Source of the DNA: Hydractinia symbiolongicarpus
Lineage: Eukaryota; Cnidaria; Hydrozoa; Anthoathecata; Hydractiniidae
Assembly: GCF_029227915.1 (NCBI RefSeq)
Contig: NC_079885.1
Location: 1,674,001 to 1,738,000, forward strand
Reading direction: 5' to 3'
DNA: 64,000 nucleotides
Part shown: positions 23,286 to 36,500 of the stretch, piece after piece
Layout: every line of letters begins with the position of its first letter
Numbering within the stretch: the stretch's first letter is position 1
Notes under the pieces: model-generated
What the model was told of the DNA's origin: nothing
What the model saw: the letters and a program-made list of their open reading frames with translations, nothing else
Databases searched by the model: none
Program-made: the position numbers and the translations under genes

Positions 23286-26200
23286 GGCCAAGCCCGGGAT
23301 TTACGGGAAATCGCGGGTTTTCGTTTGCCGGCGATTAAACTTCTTTTATTCAGCGTCTCATCAAAAATGAAAACATTTTTAAAAACTACAAGTCTTATGC
23401 GTTTTAGTGGTGAAAAAATAATTTAAAAAATCGTTCTGGAAATGAGTTTACTCCCTGGGTACTTTCTTTGTATACTTTTGACTATACGGGCCGAGTCCGG
23501 GATTTAGGGAAATCGCAGGTTTTCGTTTGCCGGCGATTAAACTGCTTTTTTTCAGCGTCTCATCAAAAATGAAAACATTTTTGAAAACTACAAGTCTCAT
23601 GCGTTTTAGTGGTGAAAGAATAATTTAAAAAATCGTTCGGGAAAAGAGTTTACTCCCTGGGTACTTTCTTTGTATACTTTTGACTATACGGGCCAAGCCG
23701 GGATTTACGGGAAATCGCGGGTTTTCGTTTGCCGGCGATTAAACTTCTTTTATTCAGCGTCTCATCAAAAATGAAAACATTTTTAAAAAACTACAAGTCT
23801 TATGCGTTTTAGTGGTGAAAAAATAATTTAAAAAATCGTTCTGGAAATGAGTTCACTCACAGGGTACTTTCTTTGTATACATTCGACTATACGTGCCAAG
23901 CCCGGGATTTACGGGAAATCGCCGGTTTTCGTTTTCCGGCGATTAAACCTCTTTCATTAAGCGTCTCATCAAAAATGAAAACATTTTTGAAAACTACAAG
24001 TCTCATGCGTTTTAGTGGTGAAAAAATAATTTAAAAAATCGTTCAGGAAATGAGTGTACTCCCTGGGTACTTTCTTTGTATACTTTTGACTATACGGGCT
24101 AAGCCCAGGATTTACGGGAAATCGCGGGTTTTCGTTTGCCGGCGATTAAACTTTTTTTATTCAGCGTCTCATCAAAAATGAAAACATTTTTAAAAACTAC
24201 AAGTCTTATGCGTTTTAGTGGTGAAAAAATAATTTAAAAAATCGTTCTGGAAATGAGTTTACTCCCTGGGTACTTTCTTTGTATACTTTTGACTATACGG
24301 GCCGAGTCCGGGATTTAGGGAAATCGCAGGTTTTCGTTTGCCGGCGATTAAACTGCTTTTTTTCAGCGTCTCATCAAAAATGAAAACATTTTTGAAAACT
24401 ACAAGTCTCATGCGTTTTAGTGGTGAAAGAATAATTTAAAAAATCGTTCGGGAAAAGAGTTTACTCCCTGGGTACTTTCTTTGTATACTTTTGACTATAC
24501 GGGCCAAGCCGGGATTTACGGGAAATCGCGGGTTTTCGTTTGCCGGCGATTAAACTTCTTTTATTCAGCGTCTCATCAAAAATGAAAACATTTTTAAAAA
24601 ACTACAAGTCTTATGCGTTTTAGTGGTGAAAAAATAATTTAAAAAATCGTTCTGGAAATGAGTTCACTCACAGGGTACTTTCTTTGTATACATTCGACTA
24701 TACGTGCCAAGCCCGGGATTTACGGGAAATCGCCGGTTTTCGTTTTCCGGCGATTAAACCTCTTTCATTAAGCGTCTCATCAAAAATGAAAACATTTTTG
24801 AAAACTACAAGTCTCATGCGTTTTAGTGGTGAAAAAATAATTTAAAAAATCGTTCAGGAAATGAGTGTACTCCCTGGGTACTTTCTTTGTATACTTTTGA
24901 CTATACGGGCTAAGCCCAGGATTTACGGGAAATCGCGGGTTTTCGTTTGCCGGCGATTAAACTTTTTTTATTCAGCGTCTCATCAAAAATGAAAACATTT
25001 TTAAAAACTACAAGTCTTATGCGTTTTAGTGGTGAAAAAATAATTTAAAAAATCGTTCTGGAAATGAGTTTACTCCCTGGGTACTTTCTTTGTATACTTT
25101 TGACTATACGGGCCGAGTCCGGGATTTAGGGAAATCGCAGGTTTTCGTTTGCCGGCGATTAAACTGCTTTTTTTCAGCGTCTCATCAAAAATGAAAACAT
25201 TTTTGAAAACTACAAGTCTCATGCGTTTTAGTGGTGAAAGAATAATTTAAAAAATCGTTCGGGAAAAGAGTTTACTCCCTGGGTACTTTCTTTGTATACT
25301 TTTGACTATACGGGCCAAGCCGGGATTTACGGGAAATCGCGGGTTTTCGTTTGCCGGCGATTAAACTTCTTTTATTCAGCGTCTCATCAACAATGAAAAC
25401 ATTTTTAAAAACTACAAGTCTTATGCGTTTTAGTGGTGAAAAAATAATTTAAAAAATCGTTCTGGAAATGAGTTCACTCACAGGGTACGTTCTTTGTATA
25501 CATTCGACTATACGTGCCAAGCCCGGGATTTACGGGAAATCGCCGGTTTTCGTTTTCCGGCGATTAAACCTCTTTCATTAAGCGTCTCATCAAAAATGAA
25601 AACATTTTTGAAAACTACAAGTCTCATGCGTTTTAGTGGTGAAAAAATAATTTAAAAAATCGTTCAGGAAATGAGTGTACTCCCTGGGTACTTTCTTTGT
25701 ATACTTTTGACTATACCGGCTAAGCCCGGGATTTACGGGAAATCGCGGGTTTTCGTTTGCCGGCGATTAAACTTTTTTTATTCAGCGTCTCATCAAAAAT
25801 GAAAACATTTTTAAAAACTACAAGTCTTATGCGTTTTAGTGGTGAAAAAATAATTTAAAAAATCGTTCTGGAAATGAGTTTACTCCCTGGGTACTTTCTT
25901 TGTATACTTTTGACTATACGGGCCGAGTCCGGGATTTAGGGAAATCGCAGGTTTTCGTTTGCCGGCGATTAAACTGCTTTTTTTCAGCGTCTCATCAAAA
26001 ATGAAAACATTTTTGAAAACTACAAGTCTCATGCGTTTTAGTGGTGAAAGAATAATTTAAAAAATCGTTCGGGAAAAGAGTTTACTCCCTGGGTACTTTC
26101 TTTGTATACTTTTGACTATACGGGCCAAGCCGGGATTTACGGGAAATCGCGGGTTTTCGTTTGCCGGCGATTAAACTTCTTTTATTCAGCGTCTCATCAA

Positions 26201-27060
26201 CAATGAAAACATTTTTAAAAACTACAAGTCTTATGCGTTTTAGTGGTGAAAAAATAATTTAAAAAATCGTTCTGGAAATGAGTTTACTCACAGGGTACTT
26301 TCTTTGTATACATTCGACTATACGTGCCAAGCCCGGGATTTACGGGAAATCGCCGGTTTTCGTTTTCCGGCGATTAAACCTCTTTCATTAAGCGTCTCAT
26401 CAAAAATGAAAACATTTTTGAAAACTACAAGTCTCATGCGTTTTAGTGGTGAAAAAATAATTTAAAAAATCGTTCAGGAAATGAGTGTACTCCCTGGGTA
26501 CTTTCTTTGTATACTTTTGACTATACGGGCTAAGCCCGGGATTTACGGGAAATCGCGGGTTTTCGTTTGCCGGCGATTAAACTTTTTTTATTCAGCGTCT
26601 CATCAAAAATGAAAACATTTTTAAAAACTACAAGTCTTATGCGTTTTAGTGGTGAAAAAATAATTTAAAAAATCGTTCTGGAAATGAGTTTACTCCCTGG
26701 GTACTTTCTTTGTATACTTTTGACTATACGGGCCGAGTCCGGGATTTAGGGAAATCGCAGGTTTTCGTTTGCCGGCGATTAAACTGCTTTTTTTCAGCGT
26801 CTCATCAAAAATGAAAACATTTTTGAAAACTACAAGTCTCATGCGTTTTAGTGGTGAAAGAATAATTTAAAAAATCGTTCGGGAAAAGAGTTTACTCCCT
26901 GGGTACTTTCTTTGTATACTTTTGACTATACGGGCCAAGCCGGGATTTACGGGAAATCGCGGGTTTTCGTTTGCCGGCGATTAAACTTCTTTTATTCAGC
27001 GTCTCATCAACAATGAAAACATTTTTAAAAACTACAAGTCTTATGCGTTTTAGTGGTGAA
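23286..27060 (+). repeat. 4-mer higher-order repeat, four full copies and one partial, 810-811 bp
   Basis: The order is A-like (GGGCTAAG or GGGCCAAG), D, E, B, then the cycle restarts. GGGCTAAG sits at 24096, 24907, (25717 as CGGCTAAG) and 26527. TTCACTCACAGG sits at 23853, 24664 and 25474. The unit starting at 23286 has the ancestral-looking GGGCCAAG and TTCTTTTATTC, and later units have TTTTTTTATTC. The E monomer has AAAAATG in the first two copies and AACAATG in later ones, so homogenisation is incomplete. The last copy ends near 27060 where a C-type cassette begins. Confidence 0.88.
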
Positions 27061-30050
27061 AAAAAAATTTAAAAAATTGTTCGGGAAATGAGTTTACTCC
27101 CTGGGTACTTTCTTTGTATACATTCGACTATACGGGCCAAGCCCCGGATTTACGGGAAAACGCGGGATTTCGTTTGCCGGCGATTAAACCTCTTTCATTA
27201 AGCGTCTCATCAAAAATGAAAACATTTTTGAGAACTACAAGTCTCATGCGTTTTAGTGGTGAAAACATAATTTAAAAAATCGTTCTGGAAATGAGTTTAC
27301 TCACAGGGTACTTTCTTTGTATACATTCGACTATACGTGCCAAGCCCGGGATTTGCGGGAAATCGCCGGTTTTCGTTTTCCGGCGATTAAACCTCTTTCA
27401 TTAAGCGTCTCATCAAAAATGAAAACATTTTTGAAAACTACAAGTCTCATGCGTTTTAGTGGTGAAAAAAAAATTTAAAAAATCGTTCGGGAAATGAGTT
27501 TACTCCCTGGGTACTTTCTTTGTATACTTTTGACTATACGGGCCAAGCCCGGGATTTACGGGAAATCGCGGGTTTTCGTTTGCCGGCGATTAAAATTCTT
27601 TTATTCAGCGTCTCATTGAAAATGAAAACATTTTTGAAAACTACAAGTCTCATGCGTTTTAGTGGTGAAAAAAAAATTTAAAAAATTGTTCGTGAAATGA
27701 GTTTACTCCCTGGGTACTTTCTTTGTATACATTCGACTATACGGGCCAAGCCCCGGATTTACGGGAAATGGCGGGTTTTCGTTTGCCGGCGATTAAACCT
27801 CTTTCATTAAGCGTCTCATCAAAAATGAAAACATTTTTAAAAACTACAAGTCTCATGCGTTTTAGTGGTGAAAAAAAAATTTAAAAAATCGTTCGGGAAA
27901 TGAGTTTACTCCCTGGGTACTTTCTTTGTATACTTTTGACTATACGGGCCAAGCCCGGGATTTACGGGAAATCGCGGGTTTTCGTTTGCCGGCGATTAAA
28001 CTTCTTTTATTCAGCGTCTCATTGAAAATGAAAACATTTTTGAAAACTACAAGTCTCATGCGTTTTAGTGGTGAAAAAATAATTTAAAAAATCGTTCTGG
28101 AAATGAGTTTACTCACAGGGTACTTTCTTTGTATACATTCGACTATACGTGCCAAGCCCGGGATTTACGGGAAATCGCCGGTTTTCGTTTTCCGGCGATT
28201 AAACCTCTTTCATAAAGCGTCTCATCAAAAATGAAAACATTTTTGAAAACTACAAGTCTCATGCGTTTTAGTGGTGAAAAAATAATTTAAAAAATCGTTC
28301 AGGAAATGAGTGTACTCCCTGGGTACTTTCTTTGTATACTTTTGACTATACGGGCTAAGCCCGGGATTTACGGGAAATCGCGGGTTTTCGTTTGCCGGCG
28401 ATTAAACTTTTTTTATTCAGCGTCTCATCAAAAATGAAAACATTTTTAAAAACTACAAGTCTTATGCGTTTTAGTGGTGAAAAAATAATTTAAAAAATCG
28501 TTCTGGAAATGAGTTTACTCCCTGGGTACTTTCTTTGTATACTTTTGACTATACGGGCCGAGTCCGGGATTTAGGGAAATCGCAGGTTTTCGTTTGCCGG
28601 CGATTAAACTGCTTTTTTTCAGCGTCTCATCAAAAATGAAAACATTTTTGAAAACTACAAGTCTCATGCGTTTTAGTGGTGAAAGAATAATTTAAAAAAT
28701 CGTTCGGGAAAAGAGTTTACTCCCTGGGTACTTTCTTTGTATACTTTTGACTATACGGGCCAAGCCGGGATTTACGGGAAATCGCGGGTTTTCGTTTGCC
28801 GGCGATTAAACTTCTTTTATTCAGCGTCTCATCAACAATGAAAACATTTTTAAAAACTACAAGTCTTATGCGTTTTAGTGGTGAAAAAAAAATTTAAAAA
28901 ATTGTTCGGGAAATGAGTTTACTCCCTGGGTACTTTCTTTGTATACATTCGACTATACGGGCCAAGCCCCGGATTTACGGGAAAACGCGGGATTTCGTTT
29001 GCCGGCGATTAAACCTCTTTCATTAAGCGTCTCATCAAAAATGAAAACATTTTTGAGAACTACAAGTCTCATGCGTTTTAGTGGTGAAAACATAATTTAA
29101 AAAATCGTTCTGGAAATGAGTTTACTCACAGGGTACTTTCTTTGTATACATTCGACTATACGTGCCAAGCCCGGGATTTGCGGGAAATCGCCGGTTTTCG
29201 TTTTCCGGCGATTAAACCTCTTTCATTAAGCGTCTCATCAAAAATGAAAACATTTTTGAAAACTACAAGTCTCATGCGTTTTAGTGGTGAAAAAAAAATT
29301 TAAAAAATCGTTCGGGAAATGAGTTTACTCCCTGGGTACTTTCTTTGTATACTTTTGACTATACGGGCCAAGCCCGGGATTTACGGGAAATCGCGGGTTT
29401 TCGTTTGCCGGCGATTAAAATTCTTTTATTCAGCGTCTCATTGAAAATGAAAACATTTTTGAAAACTACAAGTCTCATGCGTTTTAGTGGTGAAAAAAAA
29501 ATTTAAAAAATTGTTCGTGAAATGAGTTTACTCCCTGGGTACTTTCTTTGTATACATTCGACTATACGGGCCAAGCCCCGGATTTACGGGAAATGGCGGG
29601 TTTTCGTTTGCCGGCGATTAAACCTCTTTCATTAAGCGTCTCATCAAAAATGAAAACATTTTTAAAAACTACAAGTCTCATGCGTTTTAGTGGTGAAAAA
29701 AAAATTTAAAAAATCGTTCGGGAAATGAGTTTACTCCCTGGGTACTTTCTTTGTATACTTTTGACTATACGGGCCAAGCCCGGGATTTACGGGAAATCGC
29801 GGGTTTTCGTTTGCCGGCGATTAAACTTCTTTTATTCAGCGTCTCATTGAAAATGAAAACATTTTTGAAAACTACAAGTCTCATGCGTTTTAGTGGTGAA
29901 AAAATAATTTAAAAAATCGTTCTGGAAATGAGTTTACTCACAGGGTACTTTCTTTGTATACATTCGACTATACGTGCCAAGCCCGGGATTTACGGGAAAT
30001 CGCCGGTTTTCGTTTTCCGGCGATTAAACCTCTTTCATAAAGCGTCTCAT
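26400..30050 (+). repeat. 9-mer higher-order repeat, two copies, 1825-bp offset
   Basis: Copies about 26400-28225 and 28226-30050. Markers lie exactly 1825 bp apart: GGGCTAAG (26527 and 28352), ATTGTTCGGG (27076 and 28901), the private TAAAATTCTT (27591 and 29416), GAAATGGCGGG (about 27766 and 29591), and CATAAAGCG (28211 and 30036). Each copy is three monomers of the preceding 4-mer family (A-like, D, E) plus six monomers of the 13.5-16.7 kb cassette. The copies look nearly identical. Confidence 0.9.
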
Positions 30051-31939
30051 CAAAAATGAAAACATTTTTGAAAACTACAAGTCTCATGCGTTTTAGTGGT
30101 GAAAAAATAATTTAAAAAATCGTTCGGGAAATGAGTGTACTCCCTGGGTACTTTCTTTGTATACCTTTGACTATACGGGCCAAGCCCGGGATTTACGGGA
30201 AATCGCAGGTTTTCGTTTGCCGGCGATTAAACTTCTTTTATTCAGCGTCTCATCAAAAATGAAAACATTTTTAAAAACTACAAGTCTTATGCGTTTTAGT
30301 GGTGAAAAAATAATTTAAAAAATCGTTCTGGAAATGAGTTTTCTTCCTGGGTACTTTCTTTGTATACTTTTGACTATACGGGCCGAGTCCGGGATTTAGG
30401 GAAATCGCAGGTTTTCGTTTGCCGGCGATTAAACTGCTTTTTTTCAGCGTCTCATCAAAAATGAAAACATTTTTGAAAACTACAAGTCTCATGCGTTTTA
30501 GTGGTGAAAGAATAATTTAAAAAATCGTTCGGGAAAAGAGTTTACTCCCTGGGTACTTTCTTTGTATACTTTTGACTATACGGGCCAAGCCGGGATTTAC
30601 GGGAAATCGCGGGTTTTCGTTTGCCGGCGATTAAACTTCTTTTATTCAGCGTCTCATCAAAAATGAAAACATTTTTAAAAACTACAAGTCTTATGCCTTT
30701 TAGTGGTGAAAAAATAATTTAAAAAATCGTTCTGGAAATGAGTTTACTCACAGGGTACTTTCTTTGTATACATTCGACTATACGTGCTAAGCCCGGGATT
30801 TACGGGAAATCGCCGGTTTTCGTTTTCCGGCGATTAAACCTCTTTCATTAAGCGTCTCATCAAAAATGAAAACATTTTTGAAAACTACAAGTCTCATGCG
30901 TTTTAGTGGTGAAAAAAAAATTTAAAAAATCGGTCGGGAAATGAGTTTACTCCCTGGGTACTTTCTTTGTATACATTCGACAATACGGGCCAAGCCCCGG
31001 ATTTACGGGAAAACGCGGGATTTCGTTTGCCGGCGATTAAACCTCTTTCATTAAGCGTCTCATCAAAAATGAAAACATTTTTGAAAACTACAAGTCTCAT
31101 ACGTTTTAGTGGTGAAAAAATAATTTAAAAAATCGTTCTGGAAATGAGTTTACTCACAGGGTACTTTCTTTGTATACATTCGACTATACGTGCCAAGGCT
31201 GGGATTTGCGGGAAATCGCCGGTTTTCGTTTTCCGGCGATTAAACCTCTTTCATTAAGCGTCTCATCAAAAATGAAAACATTTTTGAAAACTACAAGTCT
31301 TATGCGTTTTAGTGGTGAAAAAAAAATTTAAAAAATCGTTCGGGAAATGAGTTTACTCCCTGGGTACTTTCTTTGTATACTTTTGACTATACGGTCCAAG
31401 CCCGGGATTTACGGGAAATCGCGGGTTTTCGTTTGCCGGCGATTAAACTTCTTTTATTCAGCGTCTCATCAAAAATGAAAACATTTTTGAAAACTACAAG
31501 TCTCATGCGTTTTAGTAGTGAAAAAATAATTTAAAAAATCGTTGTGGAAATGAGTTTACTCATAGGGTACTTTCTTTGTATACATTCGACTATACGTGCC
31601 AAGCCCGGGATTTACGAGAAATCGCCGGTTTTCGTTTTCCAGCGATTAAACCTCTTTCATTAAGCGTCTCATCAAAAATGAAAACATTTTTGAAAACTAC
31701 AAGTCTCATGCGTTTTAGTGGTGAAAAAAAAATTTAAAAAATCGTTCGGGAAATGAGTTTACTCCCTGGGTACTTTCTTTGTATACATTCGACTATACGG
31801 GCCAAGCCCCGGATTTACGGGAAAACGCGGGATTTCGTTTGCCGGCGATTAAACCTCTTTCATTAAGCGTCTCATCAAAAATGAAAACATTTTTGAAAAC
31901 TACAAGTCTCATGCGTTTTAGTGGTGAAAAAATAATTTA
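30051..31939 (+). repeat. Mosaic satellite monomers (A, D, E, then B/C alternation)
   Basis: About nine monomers. Odd local states include TTTTCTTCCTGGG (30339), TACCTTTGAC (30161), GTGCTAAGCCC (30785), TGCCTTTTAG (30695) and CATAGGGTAC (31561). From about 30740 the B and C types begin to alternate, leading into the dimeric block. No unique sequence. Confidence 0.85.
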
Positions 31940-33563
31940 AAAAATCGTTCTGGAAATGTGTTTACTCACAGGGTACTTTCTTTGTATACATTCGACTATA
32001 CGTGCCAAGCCCGGGATTTGAGGGAAATCGCCGGTTTTCGTTTTCCGGCGATTAAACCTCTTTCATTAAGCGTCTCATCAAAAATGAAAACATTTTTGAA
32101 AACTACAAGTCTCATGCGTTTTAGTGGTGAAAAAAAAATTTAAAAAATCGTTCGGGAAATGAGTTTACTCCCTGGGTACTTTCTTTGTATACATTCGACT
32201 ATACGGGCCAAGCCCCGGATTTACGGGAAAACGCGGGATTTCGTTTGCCGGCGATTAAACCTCTTTCATTAAGCGTGTCATCAAAAATGAAAACATTTTT
32301 GAAAACTACAAGTCTCATGCGTTTTAGTGGTGAAAAAATAATTTAAAAAATCGTTCTGGAAATGTGTTTACTCACAGGGTACTTTCTTTGTATACATTCG
32401 ACTATACGTGCCAAGCCCGGGATTTGCGGGAAATCGCCGGTTTTCGTTTTCCGGCGATTAAACCTCTTTCATTAAGCGTCTCATCAAAAATGAAAACATT
32501 TTTGAAAACTACAAGTCTCATGCGTTTTAGTGGTGAAAAAAAAATTTAAAAAATCGTTCGGGAAATGAGTTTACTCCCTGGGTACTTTCTTTGTATACAT
32601 TCGACTATACGGGCCAAGCCCCGGATTTACGGGAAAACGCGGGATTTCGTTTGCCGGCGATTAAACCTCTTTCATTAAGCGTCTCATCAAAAATGAAAAC
32701 ATTTTTGAAAACTACAAGTCTCATGCGTTTTAGTGGTGAAAAAATAATTTAAAAAATCGTTCTGGAAATGTGTTTACTCACAGGGTACTTTCTTTGTATA
32801 CATTCGACTATACGTGCCAAGCCCGGGATTTGAGGGAAATCGCCGGTTTTCGTTTTCCGGCGATTAAACCTCTTTCATTAAGCGTCTCATCAAAAATGAA
32901 AACATTTTTGAAAACTACAAGTCTCATGCGTTTTAGTGGTGAAAAAAAAATTTAAAAAATCGTTCGGGAAATGAGTTTACTCCCTGGGTACTTTCTTTGT
33001 ATACATTCGACTATACGGGCCAAGCCCCGGATTTACGGGAAAACGCGGGATTTCGTTTGCCGGCGATTAAACCTCTTTCATTAAGCGTGTCATCAAAAAT
33101 GAAAACATTTTTGAAAACTACAAGTCTCATGCGTTTTAGTGGTGAAAAAATAATTTAAAAAATCGTTCTGGAAATGTGTTTACTCACAGGGTACTTTCTT
33201 TGTATACATTCGACTATACGTGCCAAGCCCGGGATTTGCGGGAAATCGCCGGTTTTCGTTTTCCGGCGATTAAACCTCTTTCATTAAGCGTCTCATCAAA
33301 AATGAAAACATTTTTGAAAACTACAAGTCTCATGCGTTTTAGTGGTGAAAAAAAAATTTAAAAAATCGTTCGGGAAATGAGTTTACTCCCTGGGTACTTT
33401 CTTTGTATACATTCGACTATACGGGCCAAGCCCCGGATTTACGGGAAAACGCGGGATTTCGTTTGCCGGCGATTAAACCTCTTTCATTAAGCGTCTCATT
33501 AAAAATGAAAACATTTTTGAAAACTACAAGTCTCATGCGTTTTAGTGGTGAAAAAATAATTTA
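31940..33563 (+). repeat. Dimeric HOR (406 bp, four copies) grouped as a tetramer (812 bp, two copies)
   Basis: B and C monomers alternate strictly. AATGTGTTTACTCACAGG recurs every 406 bp (about 31955, 32361, 32767, 33173). Two private variants recur every 812 bp: TTTGAGGGAAATC (near 32019 and 32831) against TTTGCGGG in the other dimers, and AAGCGTGTCATC (32271 and 33083) against AAGCGTCTCATC. So a dimer was doubled, two sites then mutated, and the resulting tetramer was doubled again. Confidence 0.92.
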
Positions 33564-36500
33564 AAAAATCGTTCGGGAAATGAGTTTACTCCCTGGGTAC
33601 TTTCTTTGTATACTTTTGACTATACGGGCCGAGTCAGCGATTTACGGGAAATCGCGGATATTCGTTTGCCGGCGATTAAACTTCTTTTATTCAGCGTCCC
33701 ATCAAATATGAAAATATTTTTGAAAACTACAAGTCTCATGCCTTTAGTGGTAAAAAAATAATATAAAAAATCGTTCGGCAAATGAGTTTACTCCCTGGGT
33801 ACTTTCTTTGTATACTTTTGACTATACCGGCCAAGCCCGGGATTTTCGGGAAATCGCGGGTTTTCTCTTGCCGGCGATTAAACTGCTTTTTTTCAGCGTC
33901 TCATCAAAAATGAAAACATTTTCAAAAACTACAAGTCTCATGCGTTTTAGTGGTGAAAAAATAATTTAAAAAATCGATCTGGAAATGAGTTTACTCACAG
34001 GGTACTTTCTTTGTATACATTCGACTATACGTGCCAAGCCCGGGATTTACGGGAAATCGCGGGTTTTCGTTTGGCGGCGATTAAACTTCTCTTATTCAGC
34101 GTCTCATCAAAAATGAAAACATTCTTGAAAACTACCAGTCTCATGCGTTTTAGTGGTGTAATAATAATTTTAAAAATCGTTTGGGAAATGAGTTTACTCC
34201 CTGAGTACTTTCTTTGTATACTTTTGACTATACGGGCCGAGTCCAGGATTTACGGGAAATCGCAGGTTTTCGTTTGCCGGCGATTTAACCTCTTTCATTA
34301 AGCGTCTTATCAAAAATGAAAACATTTTTGAAAACTACAAGTCTCATGCGTTTTAGTGGTGAAAAAATAATTTAAAAAATCCTTCGGGAAATGAGTTTAC
34401 TCCCTGGGTACTTTCTTTGTATACTTTTGACTATACGGGCCGAGTCCGGGATTTACGAGAAATCGCAGGTTTTCGTTTGCCGGCGATTTAACCTCTTTCA
34501 TTAAGCGTCCTATCAAAAATGAAAACATTTTTGAAAACTACAAGTCTCATGCGTTTTAGTGGTGAAAAAATAATTTAAAAAATCCTTCGGGAAATGAGTT
34601 TACTCCCTGGGTACTTTCTTTGTATACTTTTGACTATACGGGCCGAGTCCGGGATTTACGAGAAATCGCGGATTTTCGTTTGCCGGCGATTAAACTTCTT
34701 TTATTCAGCGTCCCATCAAATATGAAAATATTTTTGAAAACTACAAGTCTCTTGTGTTTAGTGGTAAAAAAATAATATAAAAAATCGTTCGGGAAATGAG
34801 TTTACTCCCTGGGTACTTTCTTTGTATACTTTTGACTATACGGGCCAAGCTCGGGATTTACAGGAAATCGCGGGTTTTCGTTTGCCGGCGATTAAACTTC
34901 TTTTATTCAGCGTCTCATCAAAAATGAAAACATTTTTAAAAACTACAAGTCTTATGCGTTTTAGTGGTGAAAAAATATTTTAAAAATCGTTCTGGAAATG
35001 AGTTTACTCCCTGGGTACTTTCTTTGTATACTTTTGACTATACGGGCCGAGTCCGGGATTTAGGGAAATCGCAGGTTTTCGTTTGCCGGCGATTAAACTG
35101 CTTTTATTCAGCGTCTCATCAAAAATGAAAATATTTTTGTAAACTACAAGTCTCATGCGTTTTAGTGGTGAAAAAGTAATTTAAAAAATCGTTAGGGAAA
35201 TGAGTTTACTCCCTGGGTACTTCCTTTGTATACTTTTGACTATACGGGCCAAGCCCGGGGTTTGCGGGAAATCGCGGGTTTTCGTTTGCCGGCGATTAAA
35301 CTTCTGTTATTCAGCGTCTCATCAAAAATGAAAACATTTTTAAAAACTACAAGTCTTATGCGTTTTAGTGGTGAAAAAGTAATTTAAAAAATCGTTAGGG
35401 AAATGAGTTTACTCCCTGGGTACTTTCTTTGTATACTTTTGACTATACGGGCCAAGCTCGGGGTTTGCGGGAAATCGCGGGTTTTCGTTTGCCGGCGATT
35501 AAACTTCTTTTATTCAGCGTCTCATCAAAAATGAAAACATTTTTAAAAACTACAAGTCTTATGCGTTTTAGTGGTGAAAAAATAATTTAAAAAATCGTTC
35601 TGGAAATGAGTTTACTCCCTGGGTACTTTCTTTGTATACTTTTGACTATACGTGCCGAGTCAAGGATTTACGGGAAATCGCAGGTTTTCGTTTGCCGGCG
35701 TTTAAACTTCTTTTATTCAGCGTCTCATCAAAAATGAAAACATTTTTAAAAACTACAAGTCTCATGCGTTTTAGTGGTGAAAAAGTAATTTAAAAAATCG
35801 TTCGGGAAATGAGTTTACTCCCTGGGTACTTTCTTTGTATACTTTTGACTATACGGGCCAAGCCCGGGATTTACGGGAAATCGCGGGTTTTCGTTTGCCG
35901 GCGATTAAACTTCTTTTATTCAGCGTCTCATCAAAAATGAAAACATTTTTGAAAACTACAAGTCTCATGCGTTTTAGTGGTGAAAAAATAATTTAAAAAA
36001 TCGTTCGGGAAATGAGTGTACTCCCTGGGTACTTTCTTTGTATACTTTTGACTATACGGGCCAAGCCCGGGATTTACGGGAAATCGCGGGTTTTGGTTTG
36101 CCGGCGATTAAACTTCTTTTATTCAGCGTCTCATCAAAAATGAAAACATTTTTAAAAACTACAAGTCTTATGCGTTTTAGTGGTGAAAAAATAATTTAAA
36201 AAATCGTTCTGGAAATGAGTTTACTCCCTGGGTACTTTCTTTGTATACTTTTGACTATACGGGCCGAGTCCGGGATTTAGGGAAATTGCAGGTTTTCGTT
36301 TGCCGGCGATTAAACTGCTTTTTTTCAGCGTCTCATCAAAAATGAAAACATTTTTGAAAACTACAAGTCTCATGCGTTTCAGTGAGGAAAGAATAATTTA
36401 AAAAATCGTTCGGGAAATGAGTTTACTCCCTGGGTACTTTCTTTGTATACTTTTGACTATACGGGCTAAGCCGGGATTTACGGGAAATCACAGGTTTTCG

